NCBI GenBank assembly: GCA_004009845.1
Contig: RMBW01000018.1
Coordinates: 62,001 to 126,000, forward strand
Length of the DNA: 64,000 nucleotides
Direction of reading: 5' to 3'
Source: Davidsoniella eucalypti
Lineage: Eukaryota > Ascomycota > Sordariomycetes > Microascales > Ceratocystidaceae
Made by a program: the position numbers and the translations under genes. Below are positions 35,430 to 48,600 of this stretch, one piece after another. How positions within the stretch are numbered: position 1 is the stretch's first letter; every line of letters begins with the position of its first letter. The notes under the pieces were generated by a model. That model had not been told where the DNA came from and searched no databases. It saw only the letters and a list, made by a program, of their open reading frames with translations.

Positions 35430-35948
35430 GAGTGAGGCCGAAAATGACGGATAGTCGTGGTATTTGAATCACGGAGAAATCCGACGAACAAGTCTATTTC
35501 CTCTTAGTGTATCTGTCGCTGCACCTCCTGGCCACTTCGCTCGACTCTTTCTTGGTCTCTTCTTCTATTTGTCTGATTTAGGTATTGAGGAGAAGTCCTA
35601 CCCACGCTCTCAGAGGTTTTCTTGTTTCCTTTTCTAGCATGCATTTATATTCTCTTTTCTTTTCTTCGTCTCCCTTCCCATTTCACTCTCAAATATTGTA
35701 TTTCGGTGGTCGTTTGTAGTATATGGCAAAATGGTAATTGCACATTGTAAGATTGGATCAGCCAATCACAGAAACACGATCCCGTGATTTGCTAGGCCTT
35801 CTGCATATGGCTCCCATAGCGACCTAAGTAGCACTTTGAGCAACATATAACAGAAGCACAACACAAATCATGTCAGTATGACTTACTGTCGGCGTCATTT
35901 TGTTCTTTCGCTTCTCATATCATATGCCTAGGGAAAAATCTAGCCAAC
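35430..35948. other. intergenic, 0.5 kb
   Basis: 3' flank of the capping gene and leader of the small gene that follows; AT-rich with no other gene visible. Confidence 0.6.
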
Positions 35949-36297
35949 ATGTCTACAGCAATCGTATCATTTGACAAGGAAATTCCAGAGAATACTCATC
36001 ATCAGTATATCACGAGTCTGAGATACAAGCCAGCCCTAACCCTACCGATCAAGATATACGTACGGTAAGTTTTATACTAGCGATTCCTCTTCAACAGGGC
36101 TTGAGCCCGACATAAATGGAAAGACCGAGCATCTTAACCACTGGCTACATAGACATCCATGGCGTAAGATCAAGGAGAACCGCTTCTCTCTCGTTGAATA
36201 TTTCGATCTTAACGACAACTTCCTGATGATTGCCAAATTGGTTCACCACACGCAACTCCATATGTACCAAAACACAGACGACTACGAGGAGTCTTAG
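35949..36297 (+). CDS. Small 86-residue protein, unknown function
   Basis: Two exons, 35949..36064 and 36153..36297, separated by an 88-nt intron (GTAAGT, CTTAACC branch, CATAG). Neither exon is long enough to stand out alone, but the splice restores frame and gives an 86-residue product beginning MSTAIVSFDKEIPENTHHQY. Its second half, starting RHPWRKIKENRFSLVEYFDL, has alternating charged and hydrophobic residues and a helical look, and it ends in an acidic tail (NTDDYEES). No signal peptide or membrane segment is obvious. I do not recognise the family. Support is the clean intron with consensus sites, ATG context CAACATG and coding-like composition. It lies 0.5 kb after the capping gene, same strand. 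Confidence 0.5.
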
Positions 36298-38565
36298 CGG
36301 GGTAGATATTATATTCAGTATACGCGTGATTAGGCGCAAACAGCATCTTGAGAGTGTCTAGTTGAGATCATCATAAAATATGCCCGTTTTGAACATTGGC
36401 GTATTTGCTGTCTTTACCACATTGAGTATTGCGGTCTTATTCTTTTCTTACCAATTCTAGTACGCAACGGTAGATCTTCTTCCCGATCAGACTCGTTTGA
36501 AGTTTCTCGAGGCTCTTTCTATCTTCTACTTCAATCTCACTGTAGCTTCTGCCGTGTAACGATACATACAAACCCAAGGATGAAGAGGTAGGGGACTTGG
36601 GGGAAGAGGGGTGTATGATAGTCCGGCTAGTTATTCTTAGTAAATCATGACTCCAAGAGGAAAGAAAAAACTCAACTGCTGTCCCTTGGTTTGTAATGAA
36701 TTGGGCGGGACGGCATTCAGAGATCGAGAGCGCAATACAAGTAGAGCAACAAACGAGAGCAACAATATAGACCACTAGACAGTAGAAATACACTAAAGAC
36801 TGTCAATGTATATCCACGAAAAGAAAGAAAAAAAAGTGGTTGGTTATGTGTAGCCGCGCTGAAACAAGAACTCATGCGTGTCTCTGTTCAGGTCCTTTGT
36901 ATCCTATTACATAGTCGTATTTCGGAGAACCAAATTATAAAGAGATATATATCAATGGGCGGCGCACAACAATAACATATGACTGTTCAGGACCGGAGAA
37001 CTGATTCTGTATGTCTATGGTGGAACATGGGCTGTAAAAGACAATAAGCAGCCTCATAAAAAAACACGTATAGACAAGCCTTTGTCCGACAGGTGACCAG
37101 AAAAGATTCCAGAGCACGAAAAGCCACCGGAAGCGAAGCAGAGAGTAGGCCTAAGACAGCTTCAAAGAAAGAAGGCAAAACTTGGAAGAGCCTTTGAATA
37201 TCGAGCAGAGCGTTTCATTTTGGAGATGGACCGTTGAATGCTTAGTTCGAGGACAAAGTAGCAACTGCAACTGCACTAGAGCCAACGCTTCACATAGGTT
37301 CGTTAAGACGGCAAGCAGTTGGGCGAACAATGCCGTCCGCTGCTTCTCTTCTATTCGCTAGTATTGATAGAGCCGCGTCTCCGCTGAGCAACTGCATGTG
37401 GCGGAGTAGCCGGCCGGCCGGACGGACGGGACATGGACTTTTCTCTTCTTCTTCTTCTTCTTTACGTATTGCTCTTGTTTCTGTTATATTTATCCACTGA
37501 GGAGCGAAGTAACATGTGATTATCCGCGTGGCGATTTTATTGAAGCCATGTTGGCCTTTTTCATATGTATATCTCTACACAATAGTGAGCCAAGTATAAC
37601 AGAAAGCACGCCAAGGTAGTTGGTGACTGTGACAACACAGCTCAATGTGGCCGTATATGTGATTATCCGGTCTATCGACATTGTAAATAACGCCAAACAA
37701 AAAGAAGTACACTTTTAGCCGCTGGTAGCAACGCCTTGGCTAAATGGACACATGTGATCGTATATTGCAAGATAGGTAGCAACAATTGACACTGTATTAG
37801 CATTTTAGATCATTCTCCAGGTTAATGGATATAGAATGCTAGCTTGCTTACATATAGATGCTTGCTTGATCATATCTTTCTCCGCAAATCCAAATTCCCA
37901 GGAGGAGTGACTGTAACAACAGAAATAAGATACAGATATCCAACAATACAAGACAATATTATATCAAGGGAAACGATAATACTAATTAAAAAGGGAAAAA
38001 GAATACAGGAAACGCCCGGGCCACACCAGCTTCCGAGCCCCGACAGCACGACCTCAGTGTCCAAGCTCAGAAATGCCCTAGCAATAACAGAGGGCTTCCA
38101 AGCCTGATCTCAGCAAGATGTATACCCCGGAATTACAAGATTTACGGAAGACAAACAGTCGACTAGGCGCTGTTTCGAGGGCCTGTCTTCCCCACAACGT
38201 TTAATTTCCAGCCTTAACGCTAAGAAGACCGGCGCGCCAAACGATCCGTAATAAGGCCCAGTGTGTTTGTTCTTTTGGCCGGTTTTAGTATGAGAAGGCC
38301 TCACGCGAGCAAAGGACATATCACCTCTATTCAATAGTTTTGCGCCGTTCAGACAATGTCACAAGCCACCCAGAACGAGACCGATTAGTTGCTCTTGTAG
38401 GTCTCCTATTCCTCTTGGTTCCTTCATAGGCCTAGATCGAGGTGTCGTCACCGGTCAGACTCGCAGCACAATGGTAAAAGGAAAAGGAAGAACGAGAAGG
38501 TGAAAGGTTGTTGTTTCCTCGGTGCCATTTATGCGTTCACTGCCACGCAACCCAGACAGACTACT

Positions 38566-38619
38566 TTTTATATATTTTTAAATTCATTAATCTTATAGCT
38601 GTAGAGCTATGAAGATGTA
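38566..38619 (-). mobile_element. 40-nt retroposon-like element, copy C
   Basis: The minus strand starts ACATCTTCATAGC, runs through CATTAATC-type sequence on the plus strand, and has an A/T-rich tail. It is flanked by a perfect 13-bp duplication CAGACAGACTACT (38553-38565 and 38620-38632), the mark of an insertion event. Confidence 0.8.
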
Positions 38620-41600
38620 CAGACAGACTACTGCTGCTGCTACTACTACTAGACTACATACAGTAATATATGCGGGTTTTATGTTCTAGGATCGCGATGA
38701 GAGAAAGGATGGGAGGGGAGTGAAAACTGGAAGGCTGGGGCGAATAGAACGAAAAGAACCTGGGGAATCTGGGGAAACGACGAACAAAAAGAAACCACAC
38801 CCAGTTCGACGACGACTTGAACTGCCTGACCTGCCTGTTTGGCTGGTCAGAGGAGCAAGCCAAGTCAAGTTAGGCTGGCTAATCACAATGGCTACTGATA
38901 AGCAAAGAATACAAAACACGATGTGAAAATCTGGGGAAGAGAGAAAGGAAGGGATAATACAGGACAGCCAGGCTCGTTTTCTTCCCCGGAAAGTTTGTGA
39001 TGTGAAATTGTGACGTTGAGCCACGAGACGAAATATCATAAAAATCTTAATTACATATGCATATAGGGTTGGAGACGCAGCAAACCCTGATATAAAATCC
39101 GATAATCCGACGTGTGTCGTTTGTTTTAAGTAGAGAAAAGTCACAAGCCCGGCCAAGAGAAACCAAGAAACTGCCGTTAAAACAGCCGCGGCAAGTCATG
39201 AAGTTTTGAGACTTTTAAGGCCAAGAGGGGGGGGAAACTTGAGCCGATAATTATTATTACTTGAAAACTAAGAGAGAAAAAAAGCAAATCAGGGAGACAG
39301 CGGCTTGTCGGGAGAAAACAAAGTGAAAGCGCCTAGAACCTTGTGAGCCAAATAAGTGTAGAAAAAAAAAGGCTTAAAGCCAAGCCGGCAATAAGAGGGA
39401 AAAAGAAGAGAACAATTGTGAAGTCCTTGTCTAATATTCGGGCCATGATATAAGAAAAGAAAAATAAAACCTGAACCGAGGAAACATAACAGAAAGAATG
39501 GTAATGAATAAGAAAGTCAGATCTAAGATTGCTCTAGTTTCACTACGAATAAGATCTGATATGAGATGAAGCCACTCACAATCTCCGCCAGGCAAAAAAA
39601 AAGCATGTGCCAGCTAATTCCACGGAGACTTTTTAATCCCAGATTCCGTAATTTTTTCCTATTTTTCTTCCCCGATTTAATAATGTACGACTATAACGCA
39701 AATCACATTCTACTTGTAGTTACTGAGCTCCGGCCGTTCTTCGTTCTTTCTTTCTTGATTCCAAGAATCAATGCTCTGTTCCACTATGAAACCAAGTTCC
39801 CTACTCTCTCCACACCCTCCATTCTGCTTCTCGCCGTGAATCTCGTGATACATCTTACGTTCTTCCTACTCTTTCCCCACAGTGTAGAACCTGGGAGGAG
39901 AGAAGGCCGTTTCTTCAATGGTTCAGCAACTTGCAAATTACAGATATGTCATTGCTTTGGTTTGGTTGTACATCGCCAAGATCTTAACCAGTGTTCAATT
40001 CGCTTCCTTGTAGTGTTTTAGTTATGCAGCCAAGCCAGTATAATCAAGTTCTAGCATGTACACTTGACCCTCTGATCAAGAACATATCAATCCAAGTTGT
40101 ATCCGTATTCGCGGATGTATACACAGAAATGGCCTCATGATCCGGCATGAGTCCTTTTTCTCATTGCTCCCTCTAGATAGAGACTATCCAAGCTCTGGGA
40201 AGACAAAGACGCCATATATGGATTGCTAGGCACGGTTTATTTATCATACTCCATCGCTGAGGCTGTGATATCAATGTGACGGTTTCCTTATCCAATAGAC
40301 TAACTAACCTCTTGCCATAACGCTATACTTTTTAGTTTAGGTTAATTGTATATCTGTAATCTAGTCTCTATGTTTATGCTTCTTATCGCCTTTCGTACGG
40401 GTTATAGGTGCGAAGGGTGGTTTATCGTACTATAGAACCTTGCACTTACATATGTATGTGTATGGAGGTTGGAGGGCTCTATATTTTCCCCCATTAGGCG
40501 GCTTAAAGGCCCTTGCTTTTGTATTTTTCTCTGTGCTGCTTTTCTTACTGGGGCAGAGAAAAGGAGAAAAGAAAGGAAGCGCCTGATCTCAAAAAAGAAG
40601 CTGAAAAGTATCAATGAGAGAGAAAACTTGTTCAAACAAGGCCTATTATTTACACATATTCCCTCCCCTACCTCACTGCCTTACCCTGAGCTCCCTTGAA
40701 AAGCTTAGAATAGCTCAGAGGCTTGTTTATAACTTCCATGATAGATTGGCTCGTATGATCTGGTAATAGGTAAAGGTAAAATCTAAGCGAATCAGATGAA
40801 ACCAAACAGGCCTGAGTTCTATGGTATGTCCTGAACCCTTTGCATTCCATGATAATTTTTTAAACATCAGTCACTTTCACTTTCTTACATAAAGCCTAGC
40901 TCATCATGGGCCTAATTGGGTCGAATGTCCCATTGGGCCAATCAAGCTGGCTAGGTGAAGTCTCATGCATATATGTATACAGATAGAAACAAAAGACATA
41001 CCAAACATATAAGTACGTAACGTGAATCTTGAGAAACTGCATTTCGGAGTCGTGACGGTATATCTAAAGGCGATAGGCATGCCCTTTTTTTGCTTGGTCC
41101 TATTTTTGGGATTATTTCCCCCCCTCAGGTCGAATTCTGGAGAATTTACTGTATGCTATACTGTAAGAAAAAAAAAAAAAGGGGGTAAAGAAAGTAGGAG
41201 GAATACGATCTGCTGGTAAAATGAACAGAGTATCATAGTATACAGGATCTAGAGTTCGTTCGGCTCCAGCTGTGTCAACGAGAGTGATAGAAGCCGAGCT
41301 TGGTTTCGACAGCCCCGGTACAAAATATATCCTCTTCCCATGCTTTCCTCTATGTTCCAACAGCACAAGCCAGGATACTGACTAGTCGGGTAGCGAACGA
41401 AGGGATTGGAGGACGTTGAACTCAACTGAAAACAGAGTCCCCATAGAAATAGGAAGAAGACATAGAAATGGAGTTATGATAAATCTGCCGAGGAACAGTA
41501 ATGAGTGATATCAAAGATTATTACATCACTAAGTGAAATAGCAAAGGAGAGAAACCTAAGAAACTCAAGGGGCAAAAAGTGTATCTGTATATGACGATGA

Positions 41601-44600
41601 TGACATTATAGTGAGAAAAGATTACGGATACTATTCTCACCTCGGTCAGGTTTGATATTATTTTGTCCTGAATGTTAAAACTTATTGACACTGTCACATT
41701 AATAATGCATCACCGGACGGCTTCAGACTTGTCCATCTTTTTTTGCTCCGATGTTTGTCCTCGTGCTAGACTTGCCATATTGAGCTTTTGTTTATAATAT
41801 AAAATATAACTATGTCATACATATATGTTCATTGCGGTAAATATTGTGTATCAGTTGCAAATCATGAAAGCCATAGCTTCTTTTTTTTTTTCCCGCTATA
41901 TCCACGACTACCGTATCCAACAGTCACTACTTTTTTCGGTTTCGTCTGTTCAGGGTTTTCATTCTTGGCCGAAAGTGGGAAATTTCCACTCACACTTCGT
42001 TCACAAGTCACACACATGCTCACAGACAACCAGGCAGACACATATGTACACATTCCTAGCTCATGTGTTGGATCTTGGCATGTAATGTCGCAAGTACATA
42101 TTACTGGGGTAGCCTTGACAGTGGATAGCATATATCTACCTGCATATCCGGTTCTTAATAGTGCCTAGTCAACTAGATAGCAAGTAACTCTAACATCAAG
42201 TACATACATCTTCCACTGTAAGACCTCTCGGTCTCGAGCACATGTCGTGTCGTATACCCATCTTTACAATACTGAAGCGCAGTGAATATCCTGCTTGCGT
42301 GTTTGCAGATCTAATATACTACCACAAATGATGTATAGAGGATATACGGAGCCAACCTTTCAAATTGTACCAACTGATGCTTTCGTATATATTCACTCAA
42401 AATTTGTTTTCATATAGTATCCTTATTATCTATATATTCTACAGGTATATAAATACATAGTTTCTAGCTTGTAATGCAACCTACAACGAAATTGGCGGTC
42501 CGCGACGTGTTCATGTTGGGTGATTGACAGAAAATCTGTAGCTATATGTGTGTATTGTTTTATTTATCCACCCCTCCCTGAATAAAAAAGGGCATCCCAT
42601 ATTCACTCTTAAAACATATGTACATATCTGTATCTATTGTGTTAGTATGTATCGATATAGTATGGCCATTACCGCAAATCCCGTTGTCCATCTGCCACTG
42701 AGAACAGAAATAAGTCGTCGATGATGAAATCAACATGCAAGCCTGCAGCGATGATCCAAAAAGAATGGCGCTATTCTTAACCACCATTACTACATATATA
42801 ATGTGCTTAGTCTAGCTTTATGACTGTTTTTTTCGCATCCCTGATTACACCTTTTTCGAGCTTGCTCACAAGCAAAAGAAAAAGAGAAACAAAGCAGGAG
42901 CCGGAGGGGAAGGAAGACATCATCGACACGTTTTCAGAGTGTCACTTTTTATTTTATTTTTAGTTTTATTTAAATATTTTGTCACGAATGAAGAAGAAGA
43001 AGCAAGAAAGAAAATGAGGCTCAAAATCCGAGTAATCCCTTTTCTTACTGTCATCTACCCCACCTTAACATGTTACGGCTTGCTTTGTTCGAGTATTTAG
43101 AAAAGAATCGAGAAAAAATTGAGGACATGTCGTTCGGTCGGGAACACGGATTAAGTAATTGCCAAGCCGGGACAGCCAAAATTGGCTGAAAACAACAGAC
43201 TCGGCCTTCCTTCGTCTACAAATGAAACAATTGTATGCTTTATCGGCGGTTGCCCAGTGTAGTCAAAATTTGGCAACAAAGACATCGAGGACTGGATGGA
43301 GATATCAATAGAGAAGGGTTATTGCCCAGAGTGAACGTACATACAGATATATAACTCGCTGCCTTTTTTCTTTTCCTGGGTTGCTACGAGGCTTTACATA
43401 TGTGCATAGGAAACAAGACTTGAAGAATCATGGTTGACCATCAGTTAGCAAAAGCAGCAGAAAATCACACATCGTAAGGAATGCTAGAAAGTATGTATAC
43501 ATATTTTTGGGTTGGAAATCTCATTGTCAATCGTCCATGATGAGCATGATATTGACACGCCTCTGAGTATCTTTTCATGTTGTTCATCAGAGTTACGCCG
43601 AGAAAAGCACAGACCGCCTTCAACCAGACAGCCCAGCCTAGGCTATCCTTGGACCCTTTTCCAACAGCGAGTGTGACGGTAGGTGCAGGTAGAGTCGTAG
43701 ACATCACGTCAAGTTCTCTTCGTTATGTTTTGTTGTATCTTGTCACGATTCTGTAACTACAAGCATAGGAGAGACTATTTAGGTAGTACTGCTTGTCGAA
43801 GCACCAAGTAGTGGCAATAGTACTGGTAGAAATATGTGGATTGGCAAAAGATGGCTGGCCTTAGCCTTCTGTATGCGCCCCATCTGAGGCACAAACTACG
43901 TGCCCACTCTGGACCTCAGGCGCTCGCTCATTGGTTGCCCTGGGTTAGTAGGAAGAGGGGTGCATGGTGTTTAACCACGTCGATAAGCCAGCGGGGAAAA
44001 GAAGAGAAGAAGAGGGATAAGACAATGCGAGAAGGTAGGACATATTATACGATGATCGCGTATAGATTCTTATTGACAAGATACTAATTTATTGGATATA
44101 TCATATATCATTTTATATGCCATGATACTTTACTACAAGAGCTTCTCGTATAGATCTAGCTGAAAATTAGTTAATAATATCGCAGAAGTCAAAAGCTACG
44201 GAGCTGTAGCCCAGGCAAGACTATAAGCTGCGACCTTTTAATGCCGGACGGAGACGGCGCTCGCTCTGAGCACAACTATCTTCTACGGTGTATCCCTGGA
44301 CGTCTCTTTCTACGTACCAGCATTCAAGATCCCTACCTCTAGGATCTCATAGTACTTGGTCATCTACAACTATGATATAAGTAATAGTATCCAAACATTC
44401 TATACTAGGCCCCATGCTAGTAACCAGTAGTGCCAAAATCGAGGTAGTCCTGCTAATCTTCCCTTGACCTCAAGTTCAAACAGCACTTGCACCTCATAAG
44501 CTTAGTATCGGCCTTCATTCTAGTTGGGCAGTCCGGGCCAGCTCTACCAGTCTGTTTTTGAAGGTGAAATATGCAATAGTTTTCTTCTCGGTTATCTTTT

Positions 44601-45635
44601 TCGAGAAAAAGTCGAAGATGTTTTCTGAATAGAGTAGAGGAAAAAAAAAGAAACAAAAAACCTGTGAACGCGAGTTAGTCGAACTGAGTAGCAAAGACGT
44701 AGTATTCGCTCTTCTTACAGTTGCGTGTTTTTGTCTCCTACTGTTAGCAATAGCCATGTTTAAGCACTCTCAATCTCTAGCATAGTTGCATCATTGCCGT
44801 GCCGCTACAAGACCCTCTAAGCCGGTAGCCTCTGATAACACAATAGCAAAGGAGACCGTTACGGTGATATTTACTAAAGCCATATTGCGGCGTAGAGTTC
44901 CGCCTACAACGTTGTAGTCGGCCGGGAAGTCCATCGGGCCTACAATGGAAACGGACAATGGAAATAATGTAAATTTGTGGTAGTAACAACTTTATTTGAG
45001 AGGCAAACAATAATAAAAACTCAGAGGCTATTATTACTGCTGTATCTCGGGTTGCTTTTGTTTCAGCATTTTTTGTCGGTCTCGTTGGTAATGGTCGTAA
45101 TTGCAACTGTGGACAAAGCTCCCGAGTGGTTATTTCCCTACAGGAGGCCACCGACGGGCTCTAGGCTCGTCCTCTGAGAACGGAAAGAAACTACGTCATG
45201 TCTTTTTGTGTGCAAGCTCTTGCTTTACTACCTCTTGTTTTCTTTGTAACGCCGTCAACGTCAGTCTATCCTGTTTGGATGTTTATTTTCAGCTACCATC
45301 TCGTGACTATCTAGAACAACAGTGCAAATGACGTATATCAAACTGCTTTTTGTCAGGTGATATGCCAAGCCAGTATTTGTTTTTATGTTCTCTTTGGTGT
45401 TCTGATGCCAAGATACATAGGGAAGATAGCCGGAGAAACAAGCAATTACTAGACAGCCGCTTGCAGTTTTTGACAAGCCTTGGCTCAGATTGTGTTCTAA
45501 CCGCGTCTTTCTAACTCTTTTCCCATGCCTCCCCGGTAATTTAAATATAAGCCTGAAGTTGGAGACAAGATATAAGTAATAGTGAGAAACCACTTCGGGG
45601 ATACTGTTGAATGCACTACATAACGATGCCTTGGC

Positions 45636-45693
45636 ACATCTTCATAGCTCTATAGCTCCATAAGATTAATGAATTAAAAAAAAAAAAAAAAAC
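45636..45693 (+). mobile_element. 40-nt retroposon-like element, copy D, with poly(A) tail
   Basis: Starts ACATCTTCATAGC, ends GATTAATGAATT, then a run of 17 A. It is flanked by a perfect 12-bp duplication CGATGCCTTGGC (45624-45635 and 45694-45705). The cleanest copy. Confidence 0.88.
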
Positions 45694-48600
45694 CGATGCC
45701 TTGGCGTGTTATAAGCCCTAGTAATAATTTGTAGTATAGAAATAATTTGTCGCCAAGATATGCTGTCGGTTGTCGACATCCTTTAGTCGAGACGGCACCT
45801 CGGTTGCCCGCTAGCAGCCCCGAACTAGCTTGATAATACTCCTGAAGCCCAGTTGCTAAATCGCCCCGTAATCATTTTTAGTTCGTTCTGTGCACAAAAT
45901 AGGAGAGCCAGTTTGTATTAGTGCGTTGCTCTGGCGAAGAACCCTGTGACGTAGTTGGTAAAGAAGACAATCAAGAAGAAGACTGTTGGTTAGCTGAAAT
46001 AAAAAAGACAAGAGAAAGGTCGCTAGTTCTATTGCCCGAGCCAACAGATGGCAATTTCTCAGGCTTGCTAATGCTGCTATGATGTCATTCAGACAAAGGA
46101 CAGGAAAACTGGATAATGTCTTCTCTAGCGGCCCGGCTGCTTTATTTTGCCACGGCCACTTATCGACCCTAGTTTTGTATGGAAGATTGTGTGTCTTTGT
46201 TTCGTCTTTCACGGGCTTTAGTCCAAGGTATGGCTGGGTGAACTAAGTATATAGTTGAAGTAACAAGAAGCAAGAAGGAAACGCAAAAGAGCTTTGTGCC
46301 GGATAGCATAACGATGTAATTTCTGTGACGAAGTTCGGCCAATTACTCATACTAACTTGCTTTTTCCAGCCTTTTCATTCAAAGCAAAAGACAGAGAGTA
46401 TCAATGCCAAGAACTATTGCTGTTTTTTTTCTTCCGTTCGCAGTACTTCGGGGTTTGGATGCAGCGCCAAGAAATACTCTGTGGGAGTATATTTGTAGTC
46501 AGCATCAACGATGAAAATAAGCAAGAAGGCGTACAACACATTCAACTAACGCAGTTCCCTATTCTTTCGCCATCGTGGAACTCACATGCCGCTGGCTGTA
46601 TCAGCGTTGAGCGCGGCTCTGGAACCAACTGTAAGCCAATCCAAGAAGGTCAAAGGCATCTAAGCTGTATAGGATAAGCTACGGCTTCTGTATTAAGCTA
46701 GCTCACCCTCGTCTGCCCTATTTTTCTCTCTTCCCTCCCCCTTCTCTCTTGTGTTTTGTCTATCCCTAGTTAATGCTAGTGGCTCTTAGAAGTATTCCTC
46801 TTGATTTCCAGCTAGTATCCTGCTGTTGTCATTCTTCCTTTATGCTTACCCTCGGCACGTAAGATCCACTCTTATCACGACGTTAAATAGAGTCAAAGTA
46901 CAACTATAAAAAACAAAGTGAACGTTAACTTATGTTGTTGTATAACTCTACTAACTTGGAAGTCAAAGCATAGTATGATAGTAGGGTTTATGTCAGATTG
47001 TAGTATGTCTATAGAGCACAAGTCTACCTATGTTTACGGATATAGATATTTCTCCTAATCTCAACAACTGTCTCTTGGCATCACGATGAAAGCAAACAAC
47101 TACGAAATGATTTGACGAACCCAAAATACAAAATGAAGGAAGTCCCCACTCAACCGCAGCGGAAGGAGGTGTGATTAACCAGAAGTACAAATACATGTAT
47201 ACATATTTCTGATATTTTGGCACACTCTTACAAGGGCTTGGACGTCAATACCAAAAAAAGTTACGTGGTCAATAGAATAAGGGAAGAGAAAATATGGGCT
47301 GGCTAGGTTTTTCCGTAAGCCGGTAAAGCACGGCCGAGCGACTGATTGTAGGTAAAGTTTATAGAGTATAATACCAAGGGGAAAGAAATCATAGGATACC
47401 GTATAGATACTAGGCTTTGCTATCATGTAGTTGTAAGTTTATGGTGTTCATACATGTAGTGCAATGATAACGGATGCCCTGTATTAGCTTTGTTTGGAGA
47501 GAAAAGGGTAACTGCAGTACGGAGAGAAGAGACGAGAAAAATAGCGAGTCTTGAGTATTCGCGCGACACAAGCGCTTGACCGCTTTTTTTCTGCCATGCA
47601 AGTGTTGTTTCTTATGCCAAGATCTGACATCACTCATTTGATTTGCTAGGCAGTCAGAGCACGGATTTGTTTTTTTGGCTTCAGAATACATAGTATGCAT
47701 ACACAACCAAAAATAAATGATGAAAATCTGGGGTTTTTTGAAATTTTGGGGGAGGGGGGGGGGTCAAAAATGATTATCAATTGATCAGAAGTAATAGGGA
47801 AGGCACGACGCCCGATGAGATGAATAGAAAGGATCGCGAAGGAAGTACGTACTTGGGTCGAGTGTGACACTGGGGAAAGAAGGAAGGTAGGGGCCCACTT
47901 ATTACACACACCCTGTTTTTTTGGGTTGTTTCTTCCAAAGTGTCTAACAAAGTGGGTTCGACGTTGTTTTCTCATCCCCGGAGCCGGATATGGGGTCGAG
48001 GCAACTACCTTTTTGACAAACAGACTGTACATTTTCCATCTTACTTGGACACCAAACCAACGTCATAGAAACGTATATACTTTGTAATTTTTTTTTTCTG
48101 GGTGAATGCCGATTTTGAGATGTAAGTACTCATTTTTAGATGAGAGTCAAAAGATAGGTTTCTATCTTCTAGTGGTTTGACAAGTTAGGCATTCACGATG
48201 TTAGAGTGAACGGGCTCTTATTTTTACCCTGTATTATTTCTGACACTGGTTCTTCTTTTCTCGAGAAAATTGAGGCTCTGAATAAGACTGCAAGTCGGGT
48301 TGACTAAGATGTTTCGATATCAAGGAGAAACTGATATTTCTTTCCTCAAAAAAGAGGCTCTGAGAGACAAGATGCCTTCTTTTTCTTTTTTTGGTATTAT
48401 TGCCTTATCCTGGTTCCCTTCCCGAATAAATACAGTAATAAACAGGCAACATTAAGTTGACCAGTAGGAAATATTCACATCAAAAAGACGAACAACAACA
48501 ACCGAATAAACGAAAGAGCCTCAGGAAGCAATAGACATGTTCCCCAACATGAAGAGCATATTGCCAGATACATCCCGTAAAATATAGGGGGCTATTTATC

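Noticed and set aside
39566..40021. 151-codon open frame in the desert
   Set aside because: Driven by T-rich hydrophobic codons (FFLFFF) and shows no family feature.
43465..43707. 80-codon minus-strand frame with a possible membrane segment
   Set aside because: A decent start context but no conserved feature or intron. Not enough to call a gene.
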